Assembly (NCBI RefSeq): GCF_020819595.1
Contig: NZ_JAJHNP010000025.1
Coordinates: 62,001 to 126,000, forward strand
Length of the DNA stretch: 64,000 nt
From: Streptomyces barringtoniae
Lineage (GTDB): Bacteria > Actinomycetota > Actinomycetes > Streptomycetales > Streptomycetaceae
Direction of reading: 5' to 3'
The position numbers were made by a program, and so were the translations under genes. The notes beneath the pieces are model-generated. The model ran no database searches. It was given only the letters and a program-made list of their open reading frames with translations, and was not told the DNA's origin. The number at the start of each line of letters is the position of its first letter. The stretch's first letter is position 1. Shown piece after piece: positions 22,636-30,434 of the stretch.

Positions 22636-22695
22636 CCCCTTTCTCCGTATCTATGAGGGACCACCGCAGGTGCATGTCCGCCAGAGGAGCCGCCC

Positions 22696-24648
22696 GTGTC
22701 CACCCCGTTCCCGAACGCCCCCGTCTCCTCCGGCACCCCCGTCTCCGCCACCGACTACGACGGCCGGCCGGTCCTCGTGGAGCCCTGGGTCCAGCGCCTG
22801 GACGGCGCCGTACGGGAGGTGTCCGTACCGCCGTTCGCGCCCCCGGTGAAACACGGCTCGCTCGCGGACCTGCCGTTCGACAACGCCGGGACCGCCCCCG
22901 CCCACACCGTGCTCAGCCGCCGGCTGCCCGACGGCCGCTGGGCGGACGTGACGGCCGCGCACTTCGCCGAACAGGTCCTCGCCGTGGCCAAGGGACTGAT
23001 CGCCGAAGGCCTGGTGCCGGGCGACCGACTCGCCGTCATGGCCCGTACGACGTACGAGTGGACCCTCCTCGACTTCGCCGCCTGGGCCGCCGGCCTGGTC
23101 ACCGTGCCGATCTACCCGACCTCGTCCGTCTTCCAGACCCGGTGGATCCTGCACGACTCCGGCGCGGTCGCCCTGATCACCGAGACCACCGCCCAGGCCT
23201 CCGCCCTCGGCCCCGAACTCCAGCACCTGCCCGACCTGCGCCATCTGTGGGTGATGGACAAGGACCACGTGACCCGGCTCGCCGAGGCCGGCGTGCAGGT
23301 GCCGGACGGCGAAGTGGCCGTACGGCGCGGCATGCTGGGCCCCGACACCCTCGCCACCCTCATCTACACCTCGGGCACCACCGGCCGTCCCAAGGGCTGC
23401 GCCCTCTCCCACGGCAACTTCTTCGCCGAGGTCGACAACGCCATCGAACTGCTCCACCCGGTCTTCAAGGGCCAGGACGAGGAGCCGTCCGTCCTCCTCT
23501 TCCTGCCGATGTCCCATGTATTCGGCCGCATGGTGGCCATCGCCTGCGTCCGGGCCCGCGTCCGCCTCGGCCACGCGCCGAGCCTCGCCGCCGAGGACCT
23601 GCTGCCCGACCTCGCCGCCTTCCGGCCGACCTGCCTGCTGACCATCCCGTACATGCTGGAGAAGGTGTACAACTCGGCCCGCGCGAAGGCCGAGTCGGGC
23701 GGCCGGGTCGCCGCCTTCGACCGGGCCGCGGCGGTCGCCGTCCGCTACGGCGAGGCGCTGGAGTCCCGGCAGACCGGCACCGGCGGCGGCCCGAGCCGCT
23801 CCCTGAAGACGGCCCGCGCCTTCCACGACCCGCTGGTCTACCGCAAGATCCGGGCCGCCATGGGCGGTCGCGTCCGGTACGCCATCTGCGGCGGCTCCCC
23901 GCTCGGCCGGCGCCTGGCCGCCTTCTACGCCGGTGCCGGCATCGAGATCTTCGAGGGCTACGGCCTGACCGAGACCACCGCCGCCACCACCGTCACCCCA
24001 CCCCTCAAACCCCGCCTGGGCACGGTCGGCTGGCCGCTGCCCGGCACCCGCGTCCGCATCGCCGCCGACGGCGAGATCCTCGTCTCCGGCGACCACGTCC
24101 TGCGCGGCTACTGGGATCCGCAGGCCGGGGGAGTCGTGCCCGCGACCCGGGACGGCTGGCTGTCCACCGGCGACATCGGCGAACTGGACGACGAGGGCTA
24201 CCTCACCATCACCGGCCGCAAGAAGGAACTGCTGATCACGGCGGGCGGCAAGTCGGTGGCCCCGGCCCCGCTGGAGAACTGGCTGCGCCAGCACCCGCTG
24301 ATCTCCCAGGTGATGCTGGTCGGCGACGCCCGCCCGTACGTGGCCGCGCTGATCACCCTCGACGTCGACGGCGTCACCCACTGGCGGCAGATGATCGGCA
24401 AGCACCCGGTGCCCCCGGAGCTCCTCGTCGGCGACCCGGAGCTGGAGGCCGTCCTGCAGCGCGCGATGGACGAGGCCAACAAGCTCCTCTCCCGCCCGGA
24501 GTCCATCCGCCGGTTCGCCGTACTGCCCCGGGACTTCACCGAGGAGGCCGGTCACCTGACCCCGTCGATGAAGCTCCGCCGCGAGCAGATCATGACCGAC
24601 TTCGCGAGCGAGGTGGAGGGCCTGTACGGCCCGGCCACCGGCCCCTGA
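22696..24648 (+). CDS. Long-chain acyl-CoA synthetase (AMP-forming, FadD15-like)
   Basis: A 650-residue adenylate-forming enzyme. The phosphate-binding loop is YTSGTTGRPKGC (about 226-237), then FEGYGLTETTAATT (A5, about 419-432), STGDIGELDDEGYLTITGRKKE (A7/A8, about 490-511), and a C-terminal catalytic lysine region near LTPSMKLRRE (about 620). It activates a fatty acid with ATP and joins it to CoA; the chain length is not readable. GGAG before the GTG supports this start. It is divergent from the MaoC-like gene, with shared operator-like elements between them. Confidence 0.92.
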   Translation: MSTPFPNAPVSSGTPVSATDYDGRPVLVEPWVQRLDGAVREVSVPPFAPPVKHGSLADLPFDNAGTAPAHTVLSRRLPDGRWADVTAAHFAEQVLAVAKGLIAEGLVPGDRLAVMARTTYEWTLLDFAAWAAGLVTVPIYPTSSVFQTRWILHDSGAVALITETTAQASALGPELQHLPDLRHLWVMDKDHVTRLAEAGVQVPDGEVAVRRGMLGPDTLATLIYTSGTTGRPKGCALSHGNFFAEVDNAIELLHPVFKGQDEEPSVLLFLPMSHVFGRMVAIACVRARVRLGHAPSLAAEDLLPDLAAFRPTCLLTIPYMLEKVYNSARAKAESGGRVAAFDRAAAVAVRYGEALESRQTGTGGGPSRSLKTARAFHDPLVYRKIRAAMGGRVRYAICGGSPLGRRLAAFYAGAGIEIFEGYGLTETTAATTVTPPLKPRLGTVGWPLPGTRVRIAADGEILVSGDHVLRGYWDPQAGGVVPATRDGWLSTGDIGELDDEGYLTITGRKKELLITAGGKSVAPAPLENWLRQHPLISQVMLVGDARPYVAALITLDVDGVTHWRQMIGKHPVPPELLVGDPELEAVLQRAMDEANKLLSRPESIRRFAVLPRDFTEEAGHLTPSMKLRREQIMTDFASEVEGLYGPATGP

Positions 24649-24744
24649 AGGTCGGCACCCGCTCCTCGCGCGCGAAGCGGGTTGCCGCCTGGGTCGGCCG
24701 TGGCCCGGTATCGATCCTCGTACGGCCCCTGATTCCAGTCAATC

Positions 24745-24781
24745 CTTGGGTTTCCTCACCAACCCCAAGCGTTAACTTGGG
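24745..24781. promoter_or_regulatory. Triple CTTGGG element before the LysR gene
   Basis: CTTGGG (24745-24750), CCCAAG (24764-24769) and CTTGGG (24776-24781) alternate in orientation with spacers of 13 and 6 bases. The right-hand pair overlaps the presumed -10 TAACTT (24773-24778) of the LysR gene. LysR proteins typically autoregulate from such dyads, so this is a likely self-operator. Confidence 0.5.
24773..24778 (+). promoter_or_regulatory. -10 element of a probable leaderless promoter (LysR gene)
   Basis: TAACTT ends 7 bases before the ATG at 24786. GGGAG between them is too close to the ATG (2 bases) to be a normal Shine-Dalgarno. Confidence 0.5.
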
Positions 24782-24785
24782 AGTT

Positions 24786-25697
24786 ATGACCCTCGACGAC
24801 CTCCGTGTGTTCGTGGCCGTGTGCCGCGCCGGCAGCCTCAGTTCCGTCGCCAGGGACCTCGGCTGCACCCAGTCCGCCGTCAGCCAGCACGTGCGGCGGC
24901 TGGAGCGGGAGACGGGGGTCGCGCTGCTGGAACGGCAACCGCGAGGCGTGGTACCCACGCAGGCCGGGCGCATACTGGAGGCCGCCGCGGCCGAGGGAAT
25001 CTCGGGGCTCGACCTCGCCGTACGGCAACTGCGCGACCTGGTCGACGGCCACAGCGGGCACGTCAGCGTCGCCACCGGTGCCACCACCGTCCGGCACTTC
25101 ATGTCCCAGGCGGTGGTCGCCTTCCGCCGCCGCCACCCCGAGGTCAACCTGGAGTTCCGCACGGTCAGTTCGGGGCGCGGCACCTTCGACGCCCTGGCCG
25201 ACGGCACCCTCGACCTGGCCTGGATCACCGTCGGCTCCCCGGTCCGGGGCATCGAGCAGCGGACGGTCGCCGAACTGCCCTGGGTGCTCGCCGTCGGCGC
25301 GGACGACCCCCTCGCCGGTCGGCCCCGCCTCGACGCGGCCGACCTGGCGGGGATCCGTCTGATCCGGCTGCCCCCGAACTCCACCTCCGCCGTCCACCTG
25401 GACGCGGCCTGCGCCGAACTGGGCGTCCGCTTCGCCTACGACACGAGCGTCGCCGACTGGGACACGGCACTGCTGCTGGCCGAGCTGGGGGTGGGCCGGG
25501 CGGTCGTCCCCGCCGTACCGGGGCTACCGATCCCGGGAGGGGGCGAGCTACGACTGGTCCCGCTGCCCGGCCTGCGCCCCCTGCCCGTCGGCTGGGCCGT
25601 CCGCCGCTGGGACTCCCTCAGCCCTCCGGCACGGGCCTTCGCCCGCACCGTCGCGGAGTTCCGGGGCGCGGCCGCTGCGGGTGCTGCGGCGGGCTGA
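24786..25697 (+). CDS. LysR family transcriptional regulator
   Basis: A 303-residue regulator. The wHTH is TLDDLRVFVAVCRAGSLSSVARDLGCTQSAVSQHVRRLERETG (about 2-44), followed by a linker helix and an effector-binding domain starting near GHVSVATGATTVRHF (about 92). No divergent partner is present on the left; the upstream gene is the co-oriented synthetase and the downstream one a convergent methyltransferase, so its targets may be distant or limited to itself. A triple CTTGGG element at its promoter suggests autoregulation. Confidence 0.9.
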   Translation: MTLDDLRVFVAVCRAGSLSSVARDLGCTQSAVSQHVRRLERETGVALLERQPRGVVPTQAGRILEAAAAEGISGLDLAVRQLRDLVDGHSGHVSVATGATTVRHFMSQAVVAFRRRHPEVNLEFRTVSSGRGTFDALADGTLDLAWITVGSPVRGIEQRTVAELPWVLAVGADDPLAGRPRLDAADLAGIRLIRLPPNSTSAVHLDAACAELGVRFAYDTSVADWDTALLLAELGVGRAVVPAVPGLPIPGGGELRLVPLPGLRPLPVGWAVRRWDSLSPPARAFARTVAEFRGAAAAGAAAG

Positions 25698-25723
25698 GCG
25701 GGAGTCCGGCCCAGACCGTCCGG

Positions 25724-26374
25724 TCAGGCTTTCTTCCGGGCGAGCAGGAACGCCTGCGGTGCTGACTCCGCCCGCGCAACGTCCTGTTCGCGAACGGTGC
25801 CTGCTTGGAGGGCGAAACCGCCGTCGGTCAGCAGCTCCGTCATGAACTCGGGGCGGCGTCGCTCGAAGTCCAGCGTCACCGGATGCCCCCACGGCTCAGC
25901 CAGGTGGAGCGCCTCGTCGCCCGCCTGGAAGGCGAGCAGGAGATGACCGCCGGGAGCCAGCACGCGGTGGAACTCGGCGAACAGCGCAGGAAGTTCGTCC
26001 ACAGGTGTGTGGATGCTGGAGTACCAGGAGACGACCCCGGCGAGCGCACCGTCGGCACAGGGCAACTCCAGCATCGACCCCTGCTCGAACCGCAGAGCGG
26101 GATGCTCACGGCGGGCGATGGCGAGCATCGACTCGGAGAGGTCGAGGCCGAACACGGTCAGGCCCAGGCTCGCGAGATGGGCCGTGACCTCGCCGGGCCC
26201 GCAGCCGAGGTCGGCCACGAGCCCGGCCGGGCCGACCAGTTCGGCGAACGCGCCGAGCAGCGCCCGCTCCAGCGGCCTGTCGGCGAGCGGGTTGCGGAAG
26301 CGGTCGGCGTAGTCCTCGGCGATGGTGTCGTAGAAGGTGCGGGTGGCGGTGAGGAAGTCGGTCCTGTCGGTCAT
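25724..26374 (-). CDS. Class I SAM-dependent methyltransferase
   Basis: A 216-residue methyltransferase. Motif I is VADLGCGPGEVTAHLA (about residues 53-68), with the acidic motif II in VFGLDLSESML (about 74-84) and motif III around ALAGVVSWYSSIHTP. This is the Methyltransf_11/25 type acting on small molecules; the substrate is unknown. It has no obvious operon partner: the LysR gene converges from the left and a 328-base gap lies upstream. Confidence 0.88.
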   Translation of the reverse strand: MTDRTDFLTATRTFYDTIAEDYADRFRNPLADRPLERALLGAFAELVGPAGLVADLGCGPGEVTAHLASLGLTVFGLDLSESMLAIARREHPALRFEQGSMLELPCADGALAGVVSWYSSIHTPVDELPALFAEFHRVLAPGGHLLLAFQAGDEALHLAEPWGHPVTLDFERRRPEFMTELLTDGGFALQAGTVREQDVARAESAPQAFLLARKKA

Positions 26375-26702
26375 GGGAGGGGACCGTACCGGCCCGCACC
26401 GACAGGCTCTTTAAGGTGGCTGTCCTTCGAGCTGGTCGTCGCCGATGCGGACGTTGTACCAGCGTGACTGAGCCCTCTACGCGCCTGCCCCTTCCCTGGC
26501 GGATGTCGTGACCCGGCTGGACGGTTTGAGCGGCGGATGCTGCGCCTCGGGCCGGAGTGTCGCGACCAGCACCAGATGGTCTCTGCTGTGAGCACAAGTT
26601 GACGTTTCATCAGGGAAATTGGCCGAGGGGGCAGCGCGCACGGTGACCGCTAGCGTGATCCACAAAATTCCTGGCTAATCGCTTGTCTCAGAAGGGAACC
26701 GC
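26375..26702. other. Intergenic region with promoter of the SapA-like gene
   Basis: A 328-base gap between the methyltransferase and the secreted protein gene. The right half is lower in G+C than the flanks. TAGCGT near 26650 could be a -10 for the secreted protein gene. Short minus-strand reading frames here resemble no family I recognise; a decayed gene cannot be excluded. No tRNA or clear hairpin was seen. Confidence 0.4.
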
Positions 26703-27167
26703 ATGCGCCTCTCTCGTCGCGCCTTGGTCCTGCTCACCACTCTGGCCACCCTCATAGGTGCCAACCTGCTCATCTCCACTCCCGCGCAGGCCGCCACTTC
26801 CTGCTCCGGCACCATCACCTACAGCGAGTCCTTCTCCTACCCCGGAGAAGGTGTGATCGGCGAGCTGACCATCTACTACAACAGCAGCAACGGCGGCACC
26901 AACAGCGCCTGTTTCTATCACCGTGGTCGCTCCTACGGCGTTGCCACTGACACCTGGGTCTACATCATGCGATGTTCACAGACGTCGGGTGAGGGTCAGC
27001 AATGCCACAGCGTCGCTGCTGGTGGCTACGACCAAGGTAAATACGCTTACCAGGCCGGCCCCGTTGGCGTGACGGGCACGGCGAACTACTGTGTCGCGGC
27101 GGTTGGCTATATCGCATGGCACGGCGTCACGATCGGTCCGGACAGTGCCTGGACGCGGGGCTGCTGA
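26703..27167 (+). CDS. Secreted protein resembling spore-associated protein A (SapA)
   Basis: A 154-residue exported protein with a Sec signal peptide (MRLSRRALVLLTTLATLIGANLL, predicted cleavage after AQA near residue 31). The mature part has six cysteines, probably three disulfides. Segments LTIYYNSSNGGTNSACF and YAYQAGPVGVTGTANYCV resemble the YLxYNSxNGKNC and YxxYAGPV...CV pattern of SapA-type proteins as I remember them. Codon use is less G/C-biased than in neighbouring genes, hinting at acquisition. GAAGGG precedes the ATG. The function of the family is unknown. Confidence 0.6.
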   Translation: MRLSRRALVLLTTLATLIGANLLISTPAQAATSCSGTITYSESFSYPGEGVIGELTIYYNSSNGGTNSACFYHRGRSYGVATDTWVYIMRCSQTSGEGQQCHSVAAGGYDQGKYAYQAGPVGVTGTANYCVAAVGYIAWHGVTIGPDSAWTRGC

Positions 27168-27245
27168 CCGTCACACCCATGACGGGGGTCATGACGGATG
27201 TCGCAGCCCGGTCGGCGCCAGGCCCTCGACAAGCCGCAATGCGGC

Positions 27246-27560
27246 CTAGCCCGCCCCGGCCAGCCGCAGCAGCGCGGTTGTCGCGGCCGCGCCGAGCACC
27301 ACGACCACGAAAGGCGCGCGCCGCCACGCCAGGACCCCGCCGGCCAGGACTCCGGCGGGGCGGGCCCAGCCCGCGAAGCCGCCGGACTCCGTCAGCGCGC
27401 CGGTGGCCAGCAGGGCGACGAGCAGCACCACCGCCCCCGCCGAGGCCAGTTCCTGGGCCCGCGCCGGTATTTCGACCCGCCCGTGCAGTACCAGTCCCAC
27501 CAGCCGGAAGGCGTAGGTGCCCAGGGCCAGTGCGAGGATCACGACGACCGAGGCGTTCAT
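27246..27560 (-). CDS. azlD: AzlD-like branched-chain amino acid transport subunit
   Basis: A 104-residue membrane protein with about four helices: SVVVILALALGTYAFRLVGLVL, a middle pair around SAGAVVLLVALLATGAL and AGVLAGGVLAWRRAPFVVVVLGAAATTALLRLAG. AzlD is the small partner of AzlC, the pair exporting branched-chain amino acids or analogues. Its ATG overlaps the azlC stop by 4 bases, indicating coupled translation. Length is typical. Confidence 0.85.
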   Translation of the reverse strand: MNASVVVILALALGTYAFRLVGLVLHGRVEIPARAQELASAGAVVLLVALLATGALTESGGFAGWARPAGVLAGGVLAWRRAPFVVVVLGAAATTALLRLAGAG

Positions 27561-28246
27561 GCGGCGGCCTCCACGGGCCGGCGGCGGTGCAGGAAGAGCC
27601 CCGCCAGTGCGAGCAGCACCGGCACCCCGGCGGGTACGGCGGGCGTCACCGCGAGCGCGACGACCGCGCCGAGCAGGGCGCACCGCCGAACCGTCGCATC
27701 CGCCCGCAGCTGGGGCAGCACCAGTGCCACCAGTACTGCGGGAAACGCGGCGTCGAGGCCGTACCGGGCCGTGTCCCCCAGCGCGCCCCCGGCGAGCGCG
27801 CCCGCCAGCACCCCGGTGTTCCACACGGCGAACAGACCGAGCCCGGAGATCCAGAACGCCCTCCGCTGCCGTACCGGATCGGACTGGGCGAGGGCGAAGG
27901 CCACCGTCTCGTCGGTGACCAGGTGCGCGCCGAGCAGACGGCTCGCACGGCCGGTGCCGATGATGTCCGCCACCGCCAGACCGAACGCGGCCGTGCGGGT
28001 GTTGAGCAGCAGCCCCGTCGCCGCGGCGGCGACCGGCCCGCCCCCGGCGAGCAGCACCCCCACCGCGCTGAACTGGGCCGAGCCGGCGTACACCACCAGG
28101 GACATCACCACGGGCACCCACACCGGCAGCCCACCGGCGACCGATACGGCGCCGAAGGAGACGCCGACGATGCCGCTGGCGAGCCAGACGAGCGAGCTGT
28201 CACGTACCAGGGACATGTCATCGGGTGTTCGCTGTACCGAACGCAT
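27557..28246 (-). CDS. azlC: AzlC-like branched-chain amino acid permease
   Basis: A 229-residue polytopic protein. The family signature VVYAGSAQFSAVGVLLAGGGP (about residues 51-71) and the downstream NTRTAAFGLAVAD and HLVTDETVAFAL segments are clear. With AzlD it forms an exporter of branched-chain amino acids or similar compounds. AGGA lies a few bases before the ATG at 28246. The divergent XRE-cupin gene is the likely regulator, a common arrangement for azlCD. An inverted repeat covers the start region. Confidence 0.9.
   Translation of the reverse strand: MRSVQRTPDDMSLVRDSSLVWLASGIVGVSFGAVSVAGGLPVWVPVVMSLVVYAGSAQFSAVGVLLAGGGPVAAAATGLLLNTRTAAFGLAVADIIGTGRASRLLGAHLVTDETVAFALAQSDPVRQRRAFWISGLGLFAVWNTGVLAGALAGGALGDTARYGLDAAFPAVLVALVLPQLRADATVRRCALLGAVVALAVTPAVPAGVPVLLALAGLFLHRRRPVEAAA
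28227..28242. promoter_or_regulatory. Inverted repeat at the azlC start region
   Basis: GTTCG-CTGTAC-CGAAC (28227-28242) has 5-base arms and sits over the azlC start codon region, between azlC and the divergent XRE-cupin gene. TACACT at 28253-28258 may be the -10 of the latter. It is a candidate operator for the XRE protein. Confidence 0.4.
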
Positions 28247-28314
28247 GTTTCCTACACTGGAACGTGAGACGCCTGTCCGTCAAGCCGAACGATCGTACCG
28301 ATGGAGCGAACAAC

Positions 28315-28890
28315 ATGGCCGAGCCGCCTCCCCGGACCCCCGCCCGGCTCCCGCTGGAGTGGATCGCCGCATCGCTCAGGCGCGAGCGCGCCCGCACCGG
28401 CCTGTCCCTGTCCGAGCTGGCCAAACGGGCCGGAATCGCGAAGTCCACGCTCTCCCAGCTGGAGGCGGCGAGCGGCAATCCGAACGTGGAGACGCTCTGG
28501 GCGCTCGCGGTCGCGCTGGGGGTGCCGTTCAGCGCGCTGGTCGAGCCGCCCGCGCCGCAGGTCCAGGTGATCCGCGCCGGCGAGGGTCCGGAGGTCGCCT
28601 CGCGACAGGCGAACTATGTCGCCACCCTGCTGTCCGCCAGCCCTCCCGGGGCCCGGCGGGACATCTACCGCCTGCGCGCGGAGCCCGGCGCGGCCCGCAC
28701 GTCCGAACCGCACATTCCCGGCACGGTCGAGCATCTGATCGTCGGCTCGGGCCGGGTGAAGGCGGGTCCGGCGGGGGAGGAAGCAGAACTCGGCCCCGGG
28801 GATTACATGACCTATAGGGGTGACGTTCCGCACTCGTACGAGGCGCTGGAGCCGGGCACGACCTTCGTCCTCGTCATGCAGCACACGTAG
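28315..28890 (+). CDS. XRE-family regulator with C-terminal cupin domain
   Basis: A 191-residue regulator. The HTH (LRRERARTGLSLSELAKRAGIAKSTLSQLEAASGNPNVETLWALAVAL, about residues 18-65) is followed by a small cupin barrel with GTVEHLIVGSGRVKAG and LGPGDYMTYRGDVPHSYEAL (about 141-180). XRE-cupin proteins sense amino acids or small acids and usually regulate an adjacent transporter, here azlCD in divergent orientation. The ATG at 28315 has a GGAG 10 bases before it; an alternative GTG at 28264 follows a TACACT -10 by 5 bases. Confidence 0.88.
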   Translation: MAEPPPRTPARLPLEWIAASLRRERARTGLSLSELAKRAGIAKSTLSQLEAASGNPNVETLWALAVALGVPFSALVEPPAPQVQVIRAGEGPEVASRQANYVATLLSASPPGARRDIYRLRAEPGAARTSEPHIPGTVEHLIVGSGRVKAGPAGEEAELGPGDYMTYRGDVPHSYEALEPGTTFVLVMQHT

Positions 28891-28961
28891 CAGCACGCGT
28901 AACACGCGCGGCGAACGCCGGGAATTCGCCCAGAATTCACACGCGGCGCGGCCGGAAAGGC

Positions 28962-28995
28962 AGGAGCCCCGTCGCCGGAACGGCGCGGGGCTCCT
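28962..28995. terminator. Bidirectional terminator hairpin
   Basis: AGGAGCCCCG (28962-28971) pairs with the region ending CGGGGCTCCT (28986-28995), with inner CGCC/GGCG pairing and a small GGAAC loop. It lies between the XRE-cupin gene (plus) and the cold shock gene (minus), whose 3' ends face each other, so it can serve both. The strand-neutral stem is strong (about 13 GC-rich pairs). Confidence 0.75.
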
Positions 28996-29031
28996 TGGGT
29001 ACTTCTCTCAGGTTCTGCGATCAGGCAGTGA

Positions 29032-29235
29032 TCAGACGGGGGTGACGTTCTCCGCCTGCGGACCCTTCGGGCCCTGCGTCACGTCAAAGCTCACCTGCTG
29101 GTTCTCCTCGAGGGAGCGGAAGCCGGAGGCGTTGATCGCGGAGTAGTGAACGAAGACGTCGGGGCCGCCGCCCTCCTGGGCGATGAAGCCAAAGCCCTTT
29201 TCGGCGTTGAACCACTTCACGGTTCCGGTAGCCAT
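29032..29235 (-). CDS. Cold shock protein (CspA family)
   Basis: A 67-residue single OB-fold protein: MATGTVKWFNAEKGFGFIAQ with RNP1 (KGFGFI) and RNP2 (VFVHYSAI) motifs and a QQVSFDVTQGPKGPQAENV tail. It binds single-stranded RNA/DNA as an RNA chaperone. The long upstream region carries a hairpin, as is usual for csp mRNAs whose translation is temperature- or growth-regulated. Streptomycetes carry several paralogs; the exact one cannot be assigned. Confidence 0.95.
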   Translation of the reverse strand: MATGTVKWFNAEKGFGFIAQEGGGPDVFVHYSAINASGFRSLEENQQVSFDVTQGPKGPQAENVTPV

Positions 29236-29533
29236 AAGCCCTCCTTGGGCTCACAAAGGGTTGCCCTGCTCCAGAACCTGCACGTGCGAAACGGTGCTGC
29301 ACAACTGCATTCGTCTGAAAACGACGAGAGCCCGCGGTCACATGCTCCGCAGGCTCTGTACTGCAAGGGAAACCAAACTGCAACTTGCGGCGAGCCTAGC
29401 ACGCGGGCGCCCGAAAGCAATAGAGGTCAAGATCACGTCACCCGGATGTTTGAACCCTCGCTAGGCCATTTGACGGCGCGACGGCGGTGGGGCCGGTCCC
29501 GGCACCGTACCGGACGGGGTCTAGTCTCGCGAT
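29236..29533. promoter_or_regulatory. Long leader/promoter region of the cold shock gene
   Basis: The 298-base gap between the divergent cold shock and mqnA genes. A hairpin GAGCC-C-GCGG (29328-29337) / CCGC-A-GGCTC (29347-29356) with a 9-base loop sits 93-121 bases upstream of the csp start and could be part of its 5' UTR. TAGTCT (29522-29527) at the right edge serves mqnA. The middle is lower in G+C than the flanking genes. Confidence 0.5.
29522..29527 (+). promoter_or_regulatory. -10 element of a probable leaderless promoter (mqnA)
   Basis: TAGTCT ends six bases before the GTG at 29534; no Shine-Dalgarno is present between them. Confidence 0.5.
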
Positions 29534-30382
29534 GTGGACAATGCTCGCACCCGGCCGCGCGTCGGCCACATCCAGTTCCTGAACTGCCTGCCCCTGTACT
29601 GGGGGCTCGCGAGAACCGGCACCCTACTCGACTTCGAGCTCACCAAGGACACCCCCGAGAAGCTCAGTGAGCAGCTCGTGCGCGGCGATCTCGACATCGG
29701 CCCCGTCACCCTGGTCGAGTTCCTGCGCAACGCCGACGACTTGGTGGCCTTCCCGGACATCGCCGTCGGCTGCGACGGCCCGGTGATGTCCTGCGTGATC
29801 GTCTCGCAGGTCCCGCTCGACCGCCTGCACGGCGCCCGGGTCGCCCTCGGCTCGACCTCCCGCACCTCGGTCCGCCTCGCCCAGCTCCTGCTCGCCGAGC
29901 GCTACGACGTGGCGCCCGACTACTACACCTGCCCGCCCGACCTCAGCCTGATGATGCAGGAGGCCGAGGCGGCGGTCCTGATCGGCGACGCGGCGCTGCG
30001 CGCGAACCTGCTGGACGGCCCGCGCTACGGCCTCGAGGTGCACGACCTCGGCGCGCTCTGGAAGGAGTGGACCGGCCTGCCGTTCGTCTTCGCGGTCTGG
30101 GCGGCCCGACGCGACTACGCGGAGCGCGAGCCGGACATCACCCGCCAGGTCCACGAGGCGTTCCTCGCCTCCCGCAACCTCTCCCTGGAGGAGGTCGGCA
30201 AGGTCGCCGAACAGGCGGCCCGCTGGGAGGCCTTCGACGAGGCGACCCTGGCTCAGTACTTCACCACCCTCGACTTCAGCTTCGGCACCTCCCAACTGGC
30301 GGCCGTCGCCGAGTTCGCCCGCCGGGTCGGCCCGACGACCGGCTTCCCGGCGGATGTGAAGGTGGACCTGCTGCGGACGTGA
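29534..30382 (+). CDS. mqnA: Chorismate dehydratase MqnA
   Basis: A 282-residue enzyme of the periplasmic-binding-protein-like MqnA/MqnD fold, cytoplasmic here (no signal). Characteristic segments: RVGHIQFLNCLPLYWGL at the N-terminus, GDLDIGPVTLVEFLRNADD, GSTSRTSVRLAQLLL and AVLIGDAAL. It dehydrates chorismate to 3-[(1-carboxyvinyl)oxy]benzoate, the first committed step of the futalosine pathway, feeding MqnE. It is transcribed on its own, followed 52 bases later by the kinase gene. Confidence 0.95.
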   Translation: MDNARTRPRVGHIQFLNCLPLYWGLARTGTLLDFELTKDTPEKLSEQLVRGDLDIGPVTLVEFLRNADDLVAFPDIAVGCDGPVMSCVIVSQVPLDRLHGARVALGSTSRTSVRLAQLLLAERYDVAPDYYTCPPDLSLMMQEAEAAVLIGDAALRANLLDGPRYGLEVHDLGALWKEWTGLPFVFAVWAARRDYAEREPDITRQVHEAFLASRNLSLEEVGKVAEQAARWEAFDEATLAQYFTTLDFSFGTSQLAAVAEFARRVGPTTGFPADVKVDLLRT

Positions 30383-30434
30383 GAAGGCGTCACTAGGCTG
30401 CTCACCACTGGATGTGGGTCGGGGGGAGCACGTC

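Noticed and set aside
26375..26700. Possible transposase remnant before the SapA-like gene.
   Set aside because: Translations in all frames gave no recognisable transposase motif or terminal inverted repeats.
27179..27192. ATGAC-GGGG-GTCAT inverted repeat as an operator.
   Set aside because: It lies between the 3' ends of two converging genes, where an operator is unlikely.
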